Source of the DNA: Nocardia uniformis NBRC 13702
GTDB taxonomy: Bacteria; Actinomycetota; Actinomycetes; Mycobacteriales; Mycobacteriaceae
Length of the DNA: 64,000 bases
Assembly (NCBI RefSeq): GCF_001613345.1
Contig: NZ_BDCE01000064.1
Coordinates: 1-64,000 of the forward strand
Direction: 5' to 3'
The position numbers and the translations under genes are program-made. Each line of letters starts with the position of its first letter. Position 1 is the stretch's first letter. Under the pieces are notes generated by a model. The model was not told the DNA's origin. It ran no database searches and saw nothing but the letters and a program-made list of their open reading frames with translations. Shown here piece by piece: positions 1 through 7,492 of this stretch.

Positions 1-974
1 ACCGGGCCGGATTCGGCGAAGGCCGCGCCGTCGGCTACCGACAGCACCCGCCCGGTCTCGGTGAATTCCGCAGCAGTACTGGCGAATCCGGCAGGGAACG
101 TCGAGCCCAGGGGAACGCTATCCCCATTGTCGGCACGGGTGCCGCCACCGGACGCCGCGGGCGCGGCCGGGCCGGAGGCCGCTGGTTCGCGCTGCGACGG
201 TGCCTCGATGCGGTCCGCCGCGGTCGCGGCGCGTAATTCGTCGACAGGGTCCCAGATCGGCCCTCGTACATCGGAGGCGGCGAGCGCCACCACCGCAGCC
301 AGGTCGATATGTGCGGCAACGAGATCCGTCATGGCGTCGACCGCCGCCTGTGCCGCCGAGCCGTGCTCGACAGCGGGGATGAGGCCGAGATGCCGTGAGG
401 GGACTACCAATTCGGCCATACGGGGTAGTGCGCCGAGCACCGGCAGCCCGACTCGGGCGCAGGCGTCCCGCAATACCTGCTCGTGACGCTCACTGCCGAC
501 CCGGTTGAGAATCACTCCGCCGAGCCGGATTCCGGTGTCGAAGGTGGCGAAGCCGTGCAGGAGGGCGGCCAGGCTCTGGCTGTGGCCGCGCGCGTCCACC
601 ACCAGGATCACCGGAGCGGACAGCATGCCGGCGATCTGGGCGGTCGAACCCTCCGCGACGGGCGCGGTGTTGTTGTCGTCGATGCGGCCGTCGAACAACC
701 CCATGACACCCTCGACGACAGCGAGGTCGCAGTCGCGGCTGCCGTACTGGTACAGCGGCACCACACGTTCCGCGCCCACCAGCACCGGATCGAGGTTGCG
801 ACCGGGCCGACCGGCCGCCAGCCCGTGATAGCCGGGATCGATGTAGTCCGGCCCAACCTTGAACGGCGCCACGCGATGCCCAGCCCGCCGCAGCGCACCG
901 ATCAGACCGGTCGCAACCGTCGTCTTACCGCTACCCGACGCGGGTGCGGCAATCACCACGGCGGGCGTGCTCAC
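1..974 (-). CDS. cobB: Cobyrinic acid a,c-diamide synthase (partial, runs off left edge)
   Basis: Amidates the a and c side chains of the corrin ring with glutamine and ATP during cobalamin synthesis, in the cytoplasm. Only the first 324 codons are in the window, so the C-terminal glutaminase domain is not seen. The GTG start at 974 has GAGG just upstream and an in-frame stop at 984-986, so no longer start is possible. A P-loop (PASGSGKTT, residues 11-19) is followed by the PDYIDPGYH and VVEGVMGLFDG blocks typical of CobB/CbiA. Residues about 245-306 form an Ala/Pro/Gly-rich linker before the second domain begins, longer than I expect from mycobacterial CobB. It lies 79 bases downstream of cobO on the same strand and is probably in one operon with it. 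Confidence 0.92.
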   Translation of the reverse strand, partial: MSTPAVVIAAPASGSGKTTVATGLIGALRRAGHRVAPFKVGPDYIDPGYHGLAAGRPGRNLDPVLVGAERVVPLYQYGSRDCDLAVVEGVMGLFDGRIDDNNTAPVAEGSTAQIAGMLSAPVILVVDARGHSQSLAALLHGFATFDTGIRLGGVILNRVGSERHEQVLRDACARVGLPVLGALPRMAELVVPSRHLGLIPAVEHGSAAQAAVDAMTDLVAAHIDLAAVVALAASDVRGPIWDPVDELRAATAADRIEAPSQREPAASGPAAPAASGGGTRADNGDSVPLGSTFPAGFASTAAEFTETGRVLSVADGAAFAESGP

Positions 975-1053
975 AGCTCGACCTCACAACTCCACCGGCG
1001 GGGTGCGCACGTGGCCGGACTCGCCGCGGCCACACCGAATGCACGCGGCGGCA

Positions 1054-1674
1054 TCACCATTCGATGCCCCGCTGGCCCTTACGGCCCGCGTCCATGGGGT
1101 GTTTCACCTTGGTCATATCGGTGACCAGATCCGCCACATCGATCAGCGCCTGCGGGGCGTCGCGGCCGGTGATCACCACATGCTGGTTGCCGGGACGGTT
1201 GCGCAGGGTGTCCACTACCTCGTCGATATCGACCCAACCCCACTTCAGGGGGTAGGTGAATTCGTCGAGCACGTAGAAGCGGTGCTGTTCGGCGGCGAGG
1301 CGGCGGGCGATCTCCTGCCAGCCCGCGAGCGCGGCGGCGGCATGGTCCTCATCGGAGCCGGATTTGCGGGTCCACGACCAGCCCTCGCCCATTTTGTGCC
1401 ATTCCACCGCGCCGCCCGCACCGGTCTCCTCGTGCAGGCTGCCGAGGGTGCGGAAGGCGGCTTCCTCGCCGACCTTCCATTTGGCGCTCTTCACGAATTG
1501 GAAGACGGCGATATCGAAGCCCTGATTCCACGCCCGCAACGCCATCCCGAACGCGGCGGTCGACTTCCCCTTACCGGTGCCGGTATGCACCGCGAGCACC
1601 GCCTGATTGCGCCGCTGCCGCGTCGTCAATCCGTCATCGGGAATGCTCTCCGGCAGCGGAACACCCTTGGGCAT
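1054..1674 (-). CDS. cobO: Cob(I)yrinic acid a,c-diamide adenosyltransferase
   Basis: Transfers the 5'-deoxyadenosyl group of ATP to Co(I) of the corrinoid, giving the adenosylated form used in later cobalamin steps. The 206-residue protein has the normal CobO/BtuR length. An N-terminal stretch of about 20 residues precedes the P-loop GTGKGKST (residues about 32-39), and the VLDEFTYPLKWGW and HVVITGRDAP blocks are characteristic of the CobA/CobO family. The ATG at 1674 follows GAGAGGAG, a good ribosome binding site. cobB follows on the same strand, as in mycobacteria. I looked in the upstream region for a cobalamin riboswitch and found no convincing B12 box. Confidence 0.95.
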   Translation of the reverse strand: MPKGVPLPESIPDDGLTTRQRRNQAVLAVHTGTGKGKSTAAFGMALRAWNQGFDIAVFQFVKSAKWKVGEEAAFRTLGSLHEETGAGGAVEWHKMGEGWSWTRKSGSDEDHAAAALAGWQEIARRLAAEQHRFYVLDEFTYPLKWGWVDIDEVVDTLRNRPGNQHVVITGRDAPQALIDVADLVTDMTKVKHPMDAGRKGQRGIEW

Positions 1675-1854
1675 CGAAACAAGCTCCTCTCAGGCGCGAC
1701 CTTCCCCTGGCCACTCGCCCCCAACGGTGCCATATGCACCGGAGGCCGCTGCCGCCGGGCGCGACCCATCCACTGGGTTCAGCGTCGTCGGAGTGCCAGG
1801 GCGCAGGACCGGACCGGAAAGCCCCTGGACCGGCAGTACGCGGTGCGGGCTGGA

Positions 1855-2037
1855 TCAGTGGACGGCATGCACGATCGTCGACACCAGCCGCCCGAGCCCA
1901 CCGGCGACAAGCCGGAAGAGCCCGGGCCCAGCGACCTCGACCATGCCCACCACGGCCTCACCCGCGAGATCGGTACCGATACCGGCCGACTTGTCCCGAC
2001 GCTGCGATTTCCGGTTCCGACGGCGAAAGATCCCCAT
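1855..2037 (-). CDS. Small basic hypothetical protein
   Basis: I do not recognise this 60-residue protein. It opens with a very basic segment (MGIFRRRNRKSQRRDK) and ends with a Gly/Val/Leu-rich stretch that could form an amphipathic or weak membrane helix (residues about 35-58). I chose the ATG at 2037 because GAGTAGG lies just upstream; the frame is open further upstream, but that part is rich in Cys and Arg and does not look coding. It sits alone between cobO and the WYL regulator on the same strand. The call rests on base composition and the ribosome binding site only. Confidence 0.4.
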   Translation of the reverse strand: MGIFRRRNRKSQRRDKSAGIGTDLAGEAVVGMVEVAGPGLFRLVAGGLGRLVSTIVHAVH

Positions 2038-2298
2038 ACCTACTCGACGTACAGATTGAAGAATTGGTTCCCGCTGCAGACACCCCGACTCGAAGCCATG
2101 TATCCGACACGCCATTGCTCGCTGAAGATCTCATACCTATTCGACGGCAATTCGAAGGGGTCCGGGAGCATTGATATCCGGATCCGAGAAAATTATTGCA
2201 GCTCAGCAGCTTTCGTGAAGTACCGTCGTAGATCACGACAGGTGTGTGCAATAGCTGATGTAGGGGTCGGACGCCCTACTGGATGGCCGGTCTGCGGG

Positions 2299-3294
2299 CT
2301 ATGCCCCTGCGGCGCGTGCGGCACGTCGGGACAGAGCGGCGAAGGCCGCACGCAATGAGTCCGGGCCGATGACTTCGATCTCGGTGTCGAAACGCGCCAG
2401 CGTCGCGGCGAGTGCGGCCCAGGACCAGGAACCGGTCAGCAGTCTGGTTCGGGCGGGGCCGAGTTCCTTGACGATTCCGTCGCCGACGAACGGGGCCACC
2501 CGCGCGACGGGGAGGTCGAGGACCACCTCACCGCGACAGGGCCAACTGTTCGCACCGTCGGAGCCTTTGAACCGGGCGGACACGAAGGCGGCGACGTCGC
2601 CGCCCGGCACCTGCCGGGGCGTGAAGCGCGGCCCGTTGGGGACGCGCAGCGTCATCCGATCGGCACGATAAATCCGCCAATCCCGCCGCTCGCGATCCCA
2701 TCCGATCAGGAACCAGCGTCCACCCCGGACCACGAGGTGGTGCGGCTGCACCCGCCGCGCCGGCCGCAATCCGGGATCCTGCGGCCCCGACGCCGACCGG
2801 TAGTCGAAGCGCACCTCTTCAGCGGACCGGACGGCGGCACTCAACGCGAGCAGAACGGCGGTGTCGACCTGCGGATCGGCGCCGCGCCCGGCCGATTCGA
2901 CCGCGGTCACGTCGAGGGCATCGACGCGCTGCCGCAGGCGGGACGGCAGGACCTGCCGCACGGTGGCCAAAGCGCGGGCGGCGGACTCTTCGATACCCGC
3001 TCCCGTCCCGACCGCGATCCGCAAGGCCACCGCGAGTGCGACCGCCTGTTCGTCATCGAACAGCAGCGGCGGCAGTTCGCTGCCCGCCTCGAGCCGATAA
3101 CCACCCGTGGGTCCCTTGATCGCCTGGACGGGGTAACCGAGCTCGCGCAGCCGATCGACATCGCGGCGAACCGTGCGTTCACTCACAGCCAACCGCTGGG
3201 CGAGCAGCATTCCCGGCCAGTCACGGCGGACCTGCAGCAACGACAGCAGCGAGAGCAGGCGGCGGGAGGTCACCGTCGAAGACGCGGTCGGCAT
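2299..3294 (-). CDS. HTH/WYL-domain transcriptional regulator
   Basis: A 331-residue DNA-binding regulator of the WYL family. Residues about 10-60 form a winged helix-turn-helix of the DeoR/HTH_11 type (LAVSERTVRRDVDRLRELGY), followed by a wing with GPTGGYRLE. The middle and C-terminal parts carry the WYL fold, with the basic ligand-facing RPARRVQPHHLVVRGGRW stretch at about 180-200 and a WCX-like C-terminal extension. WYL domains are thought to sense nucleotides or other small ligands. It is divergent from the VOC protein at 3407, with a 112-base shared promoter region, so that gene is its most likely target. The ligand cannot be told from sequence. Confidence 0.85.
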   Translation of the reverse strand: MPTASSTVTSRRLLSLLSLLQVRRDWPGMLLAQRLAVSERTVRRDVDRLRELGYPVQAIKGPTGGYRLEAGSELPPLLFDDEQAVALAVALRIAVGTGAGIEESAARALATVRQVLPSRLRQRVDALDVTAVESAGRGADPQVDTAVLLALSAAVRSAEEVRFDYRSASGPQDPGLRPARRVQPHHLVVRGGRWFLIGWDRERRDWRIYRADRMTLRVPNGPRFTPRQVPGGDVAAFVSARFKGSDGANSWPCRGEVVLDLPVARVAPFVGDGIVKELGPARTRLLTGSWSWAALAATLARFDTEIEVIGPDSLRAAFAALSRRAARAAGA

Positions 3295-3406
3295 GCGAAC
3301 CAGGCTGCCATAAATAGCGGACGTTCCCTGACCGGTACTGCTGACAGGGTGGCCTTGTCGCCGGAACCTCCGGCGGCGAAATCACTTCCGAAGGGACCCG
3401 ATCACC

Positions 3407-3874
3407 ATGTCGGTAAACGCTGTCGTCCACTTGAACTTCCGCGGTCAGGCCCGTGCGGCCCTGGAGTTCTACCAGTCGGTATTCGGCGGGCAGACCACCA
3501 TCGCCACCTACGGCGATTTCGGGATGCCCGCCGAGTCGCCCGACGCCACCAAGGTGGTGTTCGGCGAGGTCATCGCCGATAACGGCTTCCGGGTCATGGC
3601 CTACGACGTGCCAGGTACGCACGCACCGGTCGCCTCGGGCGCGCCCACCACCCGCCGCGAGAACGGCACCACCCACACCACGGAACCATTCTTCTTCTCC
3701 GTCCGCGGCGAGACTGTCGAGGAGGTCGGCACGCTGTGGGAACGCCTCGCGGACGGGGCGAGCGTCATCGAGGAATTCGGCCCGGCGCAGTGGGCGCCCG
3801 GGTTCGGGATGCTGCGTGATCGCTTCGGCGTCACCTGGATCCTCGACGTCGCGGCCGCGTACGCCCGGGGATGA
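3407..3874 (+). CDS. VOC-family (PhnB/glyoxalase-like) protein
   Basis: A 155-residue protein of the vicinal oxygen chelate superfamily, in the PhnB / 3-demethylubiquinone methyltransferase-like group. Signs are the N-terminal VVHLNFRGQARAALEFYQSV strand-helix, the FGG turn, and the closing block DRFGVTWILDV. Members of this group are often metal-free or of unknown substrate, so no enzymatic role is claimed. The ATG at 3407 has GAAGGG upstream. It is divergent from the WYL regulator and may be controlled by it. The frame closes at 3874, 50 bases before the converging chelatase gene. Confidence 0.8.
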   Translation: MSVNAVVHLNFRGQARAALEFYQSVFGGQTTIATYGDFGMPAESPDATKVVFGEVIADNGFRVMAYDVPGTHAPVASGAPTTRRENGTTHTTEPFFFSVRGETVEEVGTLWERLADGASVIEEFGPAQWAPGFGMLRDRFGVTWILDVAAAYARG

Positions 3875-3924
3875 GACGCTATTCCCGCAGGCGGCGGATC
3901 CGTCATAGGCCAGGCAGGGGCACC

Positions 3925-4965
3925 TCAGGCGACGCGCACACCGGCGCGGACGATGCCCGCCACCGAATCACCGGTGAGCTCGCCCAGCTGTAGATACCCC
4001 GCCCGCAGGTCGCGGGCGAGCTCCCTGGCGAGGCCGAGGCGGATCATGCCGCGTTCGCAGTCGACGACCATGGCGGTGACGCCGTCGCCCGCGAGGAGGC
4101 GGGCGGCGGTGCGGGCGCGGGGGACGGGGTCGGTGCCGCCGGTGGCTCGGCCGTCGGTGAGCAGGACGACGAGGGGGCGGCGCTGGGGGTCGCGGACTCG
4201 TTCGCGGGCCAGGACTTCGCGGGCTTTCAGGAGTCCCCGGGCCAGCGGTGTCTTGCCGCCGGTGCGGATTCCGGCGAGGCGGCGGACGGCGATATCGACC
4301 GAGGAGGTGGGCGGGAGGACGAGTTCGGCGTCCTGGCCTCGGACGGTAATGACGGCGACCTTGTCGCGACGCTGGTAGGCGTCGCGGAGCAGGGCGACCA
4401 CCGCGCCGGTGACGGCGGAGAGGCGGTCGCGGGCGGCCATGGAACCGGAGGCGTCGACCACGAAGACGACCAGATTGCCTTCGCGGCCTTCGCGATACGC
4501 GCCACGCAGGTCGTCGGACAGCAACTCCAAGGGGCCGGAGAGCCGACCACGCGAGCGCTGGTGCGGGATCGCGGCGAAGATGGTGCCGAGTAGGTGTAGG
4601 CCGCCGGTGGTTTCGGGAGTGGCGCGGACGACGCGGCCGTGCCGGGTGCGGGCGCGGGAGCGGCGTCCGGGTGCGCCCTCGCCGATACCGGGGACTTCCC
4701 AGCGCGGGGGCTTGGTCACCGACTGCGCGGGCAGGCTGGCGCTACCCTCGCGCGCGGCGGAACCACCGGGCGAGTTCGGTTCGCTACCAGGCGCATTCGC
4801 GTTTTCAGGCGCGGGTTCGTCGGAATCCTGATGCGGCGAATCGAAGCTCGGTGGGTCCACTTCAGGCGAATCCGGCCCGCCGCCAGGGGTATCCGGGCCG
4901 TCGGGCTGCCCGTCGGTGGATTCGTTCAGCGGTCCCGCAGTGTCATCGTGCGGGACCGCGTCGCT
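3925..4965 (-). CDS. chlD: Chelatase VWA part: -1 frame continuation of chlD
   Basis: This is the C-terminal half of the chelatase medium subunit and is read by -1 frameshifting from the ATPase frame (see 4929-4971). The complete fusion 6035-3925 is 703 residues, about the length of the single-chain actinobacterial chelatases. The first 60-odd residues are an acidic and Pro-rich linker. The VWA domain follows, with a MIDAS motif DASGSM, a threonine-containing loop, and LTDGRATGG. The frame has a stop directly upstream (4978-4980), and a GTG at 4860 could in principle start it alone, but the linker sense continues without a break up to the slippery site. The product works with CobN and an ATPase ring to insert cobalt into the corrin ring. 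Confidence 0.85.
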   Translation of the reverse strand, partial: SDAVPHDDTAGPLNESTDGQPDGPDTPGGGPDSPEVDPPSFDSPHQDSDEPAPENANAPGSEPNSPGGSAAREGSASLPAQSVTKPPRWEVPGIGEGAPGRRSRARTRHGRVVRATPETTGGLHLLGTIFAAIPHQRSRGRLSGPLELLSDDLRGAYREGREGNLVVFVVDASGSMAARDRLSAVTGAVVALLRDAYQRRDKVAVITVRGQDAELVLPPTSSVDIAVRRLAGIRTGGKTPLARGLLKAREVLARERVRDPQRRPLVVLLTDGRATGGTDPVPRARTAARLLAGDGVTAMVVDCERGMIRLGLARELARDLRAGYLQLGELTGDSVAGIVRAGVRVA

Positions 4966-6035
4966 TTTCCCGAATTGTCACCACCGGCGTCGTCGAATTC
5001 CATTGTGTCGTCATCGGATTCGGGCCGGTCCGCCTGTTCGCCCGCCTGCCGCATGGCCTCGTCGAGCTGGTCCTCGCTGATTCCGGGCTCATCGAACGGA
5101 TCGCGCCGTCGCCGATGCGGTAGCGCGAGTTCCGCGGCGATCCGCACATCGTCCTCGGTGACGACCCGGCTCCCCCGCCAGGCCGCATGCGCGGTCGCGG
5201 TGCGCGCCACCACCAGATCGGCGCGCATGCCGTCCACATCGAAAGACGCGCACAGCGCGGCGATTCGGCGCAATTCCACATTGTCGAGGGCGATATCGGC
5301 GAGCCGGTCGCGCGCCGCGAGAATCCGGTCGGCCACCTCGCGATCGTCCCCGGCGTACCGCGCCGCGAATCCCGCCGGATCCGCCTCGTAGTCCAGCCGT
5401 CGCCGCACGACGGCCATGCGCACATCCACATTCCGCGAGGCGACCACGTCGACGGTGAGCCCGAACCGGTCGAGCAGCTGCGGCCGCAGCTCCCCCTCCT
5501 CCGGGTTCATGGTCCCCACCAGTACGAACCGCGCCGGATGCGAATGCGACACCCCATCGCGCTCGATATGCACCCGCCCCATGGCCGCCGCGTCCAACAG
5601 CACGTCGACCAGATGGTCGTGCAGCAGATTCACTTCATCGACGTACAGCACCCCGTGATGCGCGGCGGCGAGGAGCCCCGGCCGAAACGCCTGCTCCCCA
5701 TCGCGCAGCACCCGCTCCAAATCCAGCGACCCGACCACCCGGTCCTCGGTCGCCCCCACCGGCAACTCCACCAACCGCGCGGGCCGGGCCCCGCTCTCAT
5801 CCACAATCGGCGGCAGCAACTGCGCCAGCGCCCGCACCACCGTCGACTTGGCGGTCCCCTTCTCCCCGCGCACCAGCACCCCACCGATACTCGGATGCAC
5901 CGCACAGAGAATCAAGGCGAGCTGCAACCGTTCCTGCCCCACCACAGCGGAAAACGGGAACCCAGCCTCTTCCGCAACGGACGACCCGCCCACAAGGACG
6001 GATTCAGGATGCGCGGCCACACGGGAAACAGACAC
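4926..6035 (-). CDS. chlD: Chelatase AAA+ ATPase (zero-frame product of chlD)
   Basis: The zero-frame product is a 369-residue AAA+ ATPase equivalent to the small chelatase subunit (BchI/ChlI-like), ending 43 bases after the slippery site. Walker A is GEKGTAKST (residues about 58-66), Walker B VLYVDEVNLL, and the sensor block LVGTMNPEEGEL is followed by LLDRFGL; all are typical of magnesium and cobalt chelatases. The last 30 residues are acidic linker. Since cobalamin but not chlorophyll genes surround it, the metal is presumably cobalt. No separate small-subunit gene is seen in this window, which fits a design where one gene supplies both subunits. The start is the GTG at 6035. Confidence 0.9.
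   Translation of the reverse strand: MSVSRVAAHPESVLVGGSSVAEEAGFPFSAVVGQERLQLALILCAVHPSIGGVLVRGEKGTAKSTVVRALAQLLPPIVDESGARPARLVELPVGATEDRVVGSLDLERVLRDGEQAFRPGLLAAAHHGVLYVDEVNLLHDHLVDVLLDAAAMGRVHIERDGVSHSHPARFVLVGTMNPEEGELRPQLLDRFGLTVDVVASRNVDVRMAVVRRRLDYEADPAGFAARYAGDDREVADRILAARDRLADIALDNVELRRIAALCASFDVDGMRADLVVARTATAHAAWRGSRVVTEDDVRIAAELALPHRRRRDPFDEPGISEDQLDEAMRQAGEQADRPESDDDTMEFDDAGGDNSGKATRSRTMTLRDR
4929..4971 (-). promoter_or_regulatory. Programmed -1 ribosomal frameshift signal in chlD
   Basis: On the minus strand the heptamer GGGAAAA (4971-4965) lies in phase as G GGA AAA, the X XXY YYZ form of a -1 slippery site. A 5-nt spacer (GCGAC, 4964-4960) leads to a perfect 11-bp stem: GCGGTCCCGCA at 4959-4949 pairs with TGCGGGACCGC at 4939-4929 across a 9-nt loop. 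The zero-frame TGA is at 4928-4926, directly after the stem. Slipping back one base continues into the VWA frame with AGC GAC GCG. Programmed frameshifting in chlD genes of cobalamin producers has been reported; the match here is unusually clean. Confidence 0.88.
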
Positions 6036-6271
6036 AACCCAACTCTATGCGCGCCACCCACGTCCCTCTCGCCGACCCCGGCCCGCCCGAGATTCAGCCA
6101 CACCTCGCACCCACCCGAACCGGTCGGGGTGTGGCCGCCCCAACCGTCACCGAGCCTCGCCACCGCCGAATGCGAAACCGCGTCGACCAGGACCCGGTGG
6201 CGGGGTCGTTTCGCACAGTGCCGCCCCGAGTTCATGGTGATCGATCGACCAGGACGGATACGCTGCCGGTC

Positions 6272-6862
6272 GTGGGGAATGAGAATCCGGGTGCCGGACT
6301 CGCGTACTGGAACCCGTTGCCAGCTGCGCTCGAAGTCGAGTCGCAGTGGCGACGGAAGATCGTGCGCGAGCTGTCCATTGGCTCCGGCAGCTGGGCGGAC
6401 AAGAGTTGGGCCACCGTGCCGGGGCCGTTCTATACCGGGATGACGGACACCTGTCTGACCGGCCCTGCCAACGCACGACACCTGGTCATGATGGGCCCCG
6501 ACTACGGCGAGATCATCTACCGGCAGCCGACGACGCCTACCGACGTGCGCGACATGATGAACGCCGCGGCGGAGGATCCTTTCGGTGGCTACGCCTGCGA
6601 CGGGGACGACCGCTGGACGCCCGAGACCGTCCGCGCCTGGTGGGCCGACCGCGCCCGAGTCCAGGAGTGGCTCGACCGCGAGCTCGCCACTCATACGCAG
6701 CCGCACCTCCGCCCCGAATATGACCCGCTGGACGAGCTTCCCGCACTGCTCGGCTATTCCGCAGACCTGCGTGGTCCACTCGAGCAGTACCTGCGCGGCT
6801 ACCTGTTCTGGCTGCAGGAACGCCGTGAACCCCGCGACGGTGAACCGCTTCCCGCGCTCTGA
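6272..6862 (+). CDS. Conserved hypothetical protein
   Basis: I do not recognise a named domain in this product of about 196 residues. The frame is open from 6047, but the first 70 residues there are Pro/Arg-rich and look non-coding, so I prefer the GTG at 6272 (VGNENPGAGLAYW). The body is soluble and acidic, rich in Trp and Tyr (LAYWNPLPAALEVESQW, WTPETVRAWWADRARVQEWL), with no signal peptide or membrane segment. It stands alone between the divergent chelatase gene and the converging acetyltransferase, with a hairpin at 6974-7000 downstream. High third-position GC supports real coding. Confidence 0.6.
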   Translation: MGNENPGAGLAYWNPLPAALEVESQWRRKIVRELSIGSGSWADKSWATVPGPFYTGMTDTCLTGPANARHLVMMGPDYGEIIYRQPTTPTDVRDMMNAAAEDPFGGYACDGDDRWTPETVRAWWADRARVQEWLDRELATHTQPHLRPEYDPLDELPALLGYSADLRGPLEQYLRGYLFWLQERREPRDGEPLPAL

Positions 6863-6973
6863 GGCTTGCGGAAGCCCGGGGCCGCCTCACAGGTGCTGAA
6901 CGCGGCGCCCGGATCGCAGCGGGTGCGCCGCCGACAGAACGCGTGCCCCGTGCACCAGGGCGCGAAACACGTA

Positions 6974-7000
6974 GCCCCGCACCCTTATCGGACGCGGGGC
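6974..7000. terminator. Hairpin between converging genes
   Basis: GCCCCGC (6974-6980) and GCGGGGC (6994-7000) form a perfect 7-bp stem with a 13-nt loop. It sits between the ends of the genes at 6862 (+) and 7031 (-), so it may end transcription in both directions. There is no T-tract, as is usual for high-GC actinobacteria. Confidence 0.4.
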
Positions 7001-7030
7001 CAGGTGAAGTTCCGGTGCGAACGGACCGGA

Positions 7031-7480
7031 TCAGCCGCGGCGCATCGGGATATGCGGGATACCGTCTTCGATGTACTCCGCGCCGTCGGGCTTGAAGCCG
7101 TGCTTGGTGTACATATCGACCAGGTAGGTCTGGGCGTTGAGACGCACTGTGGCCGAACCTGCTTCGGCCAGGGCCGCCTGCAGGACGCGGGTGGTGTAGC
7201 CGTGGCCCCGCGCCGGAACCGAAGTGCACAGGCGGCCGACGCGGAAGGACTTCACACCGTCGTTGTGCTCCTCGAGCAGGCGGAGGGTGCAGATGACCTC
7301 GCCCTCGTCATCGAGCCAGAAATGGCGGGTTTCCGGGAGCAGGTCGAGACCGTCGAGTTCCGGGTACGCGCATTTCTGTTCGACGACGAACACTTCGACC
7401 CGAAGTTTCAACAGCTTGTACAGGGTCTCGGTGTCCAGATCCTGGGCCCACGACCGTTTCAGAGCAACCGTTGACATCAT
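7031..7480 (-). CDS. ElaA-like GNAT acetyltransferase
   Basis: A 149-residue protein of the GCN5-related N-acetyltransferase family, closest to ElaA: the opening WAQDLDTETLYKLLKLRVEVF, the VVEQKCAYPELDGLD block and the C-terminal MYTKHGFKPDG are all ElaA-like. The acetyl-CoA loop is VPARGHGYTTRVLQAAL (residues about 88-104). The substrate of ElaA proteins is not established. Two adjacent ATG codons (7480, 7477) can serve as start. It begins 12 bases after the stop of mqo and is probably cotranscribed with it, the arrangement I recall in mycobacteria (Rv2852c-Rv2851c). Confidence 0.88.
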   Translation of the reverse strand: MMSTVALKRSWAQDLDTETLYKLLKLRVEVFVVEQKCAYPELDGLDLLPETRHFWLDDEGEVICTLRLLEEHNDGVKSFRVGRLCTSVPARGHGYTTRVLQAALAEAGSATVRLNAQTYLVDMYTKHGFKPDGAEYIEDGIPHIPMRRG

Positions 7481-7492
7481 CGAGTCTTGCTA

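Noticed and set aside
1675..1854. Cobalamin riboswitch before cobO
   Set aside because: No convincing B12 box or arrangement of conserved helices could be found by eye on the minus strand.
859..2358. A 499-codon plus-strand frame across cobB, cobO and the gap
   Set aside because: It is the shadow of cobO and cobB; the translation has no domain and the minus strand has clear motifs.
3925..4860. An independent VWA gene starting at GTG 4860
   Set aside because: The frame carries linker-like sequence further upstream, and a complete frameshift signal joins it to the ATPase frame. Internal initiation is not excluded but is not needed.
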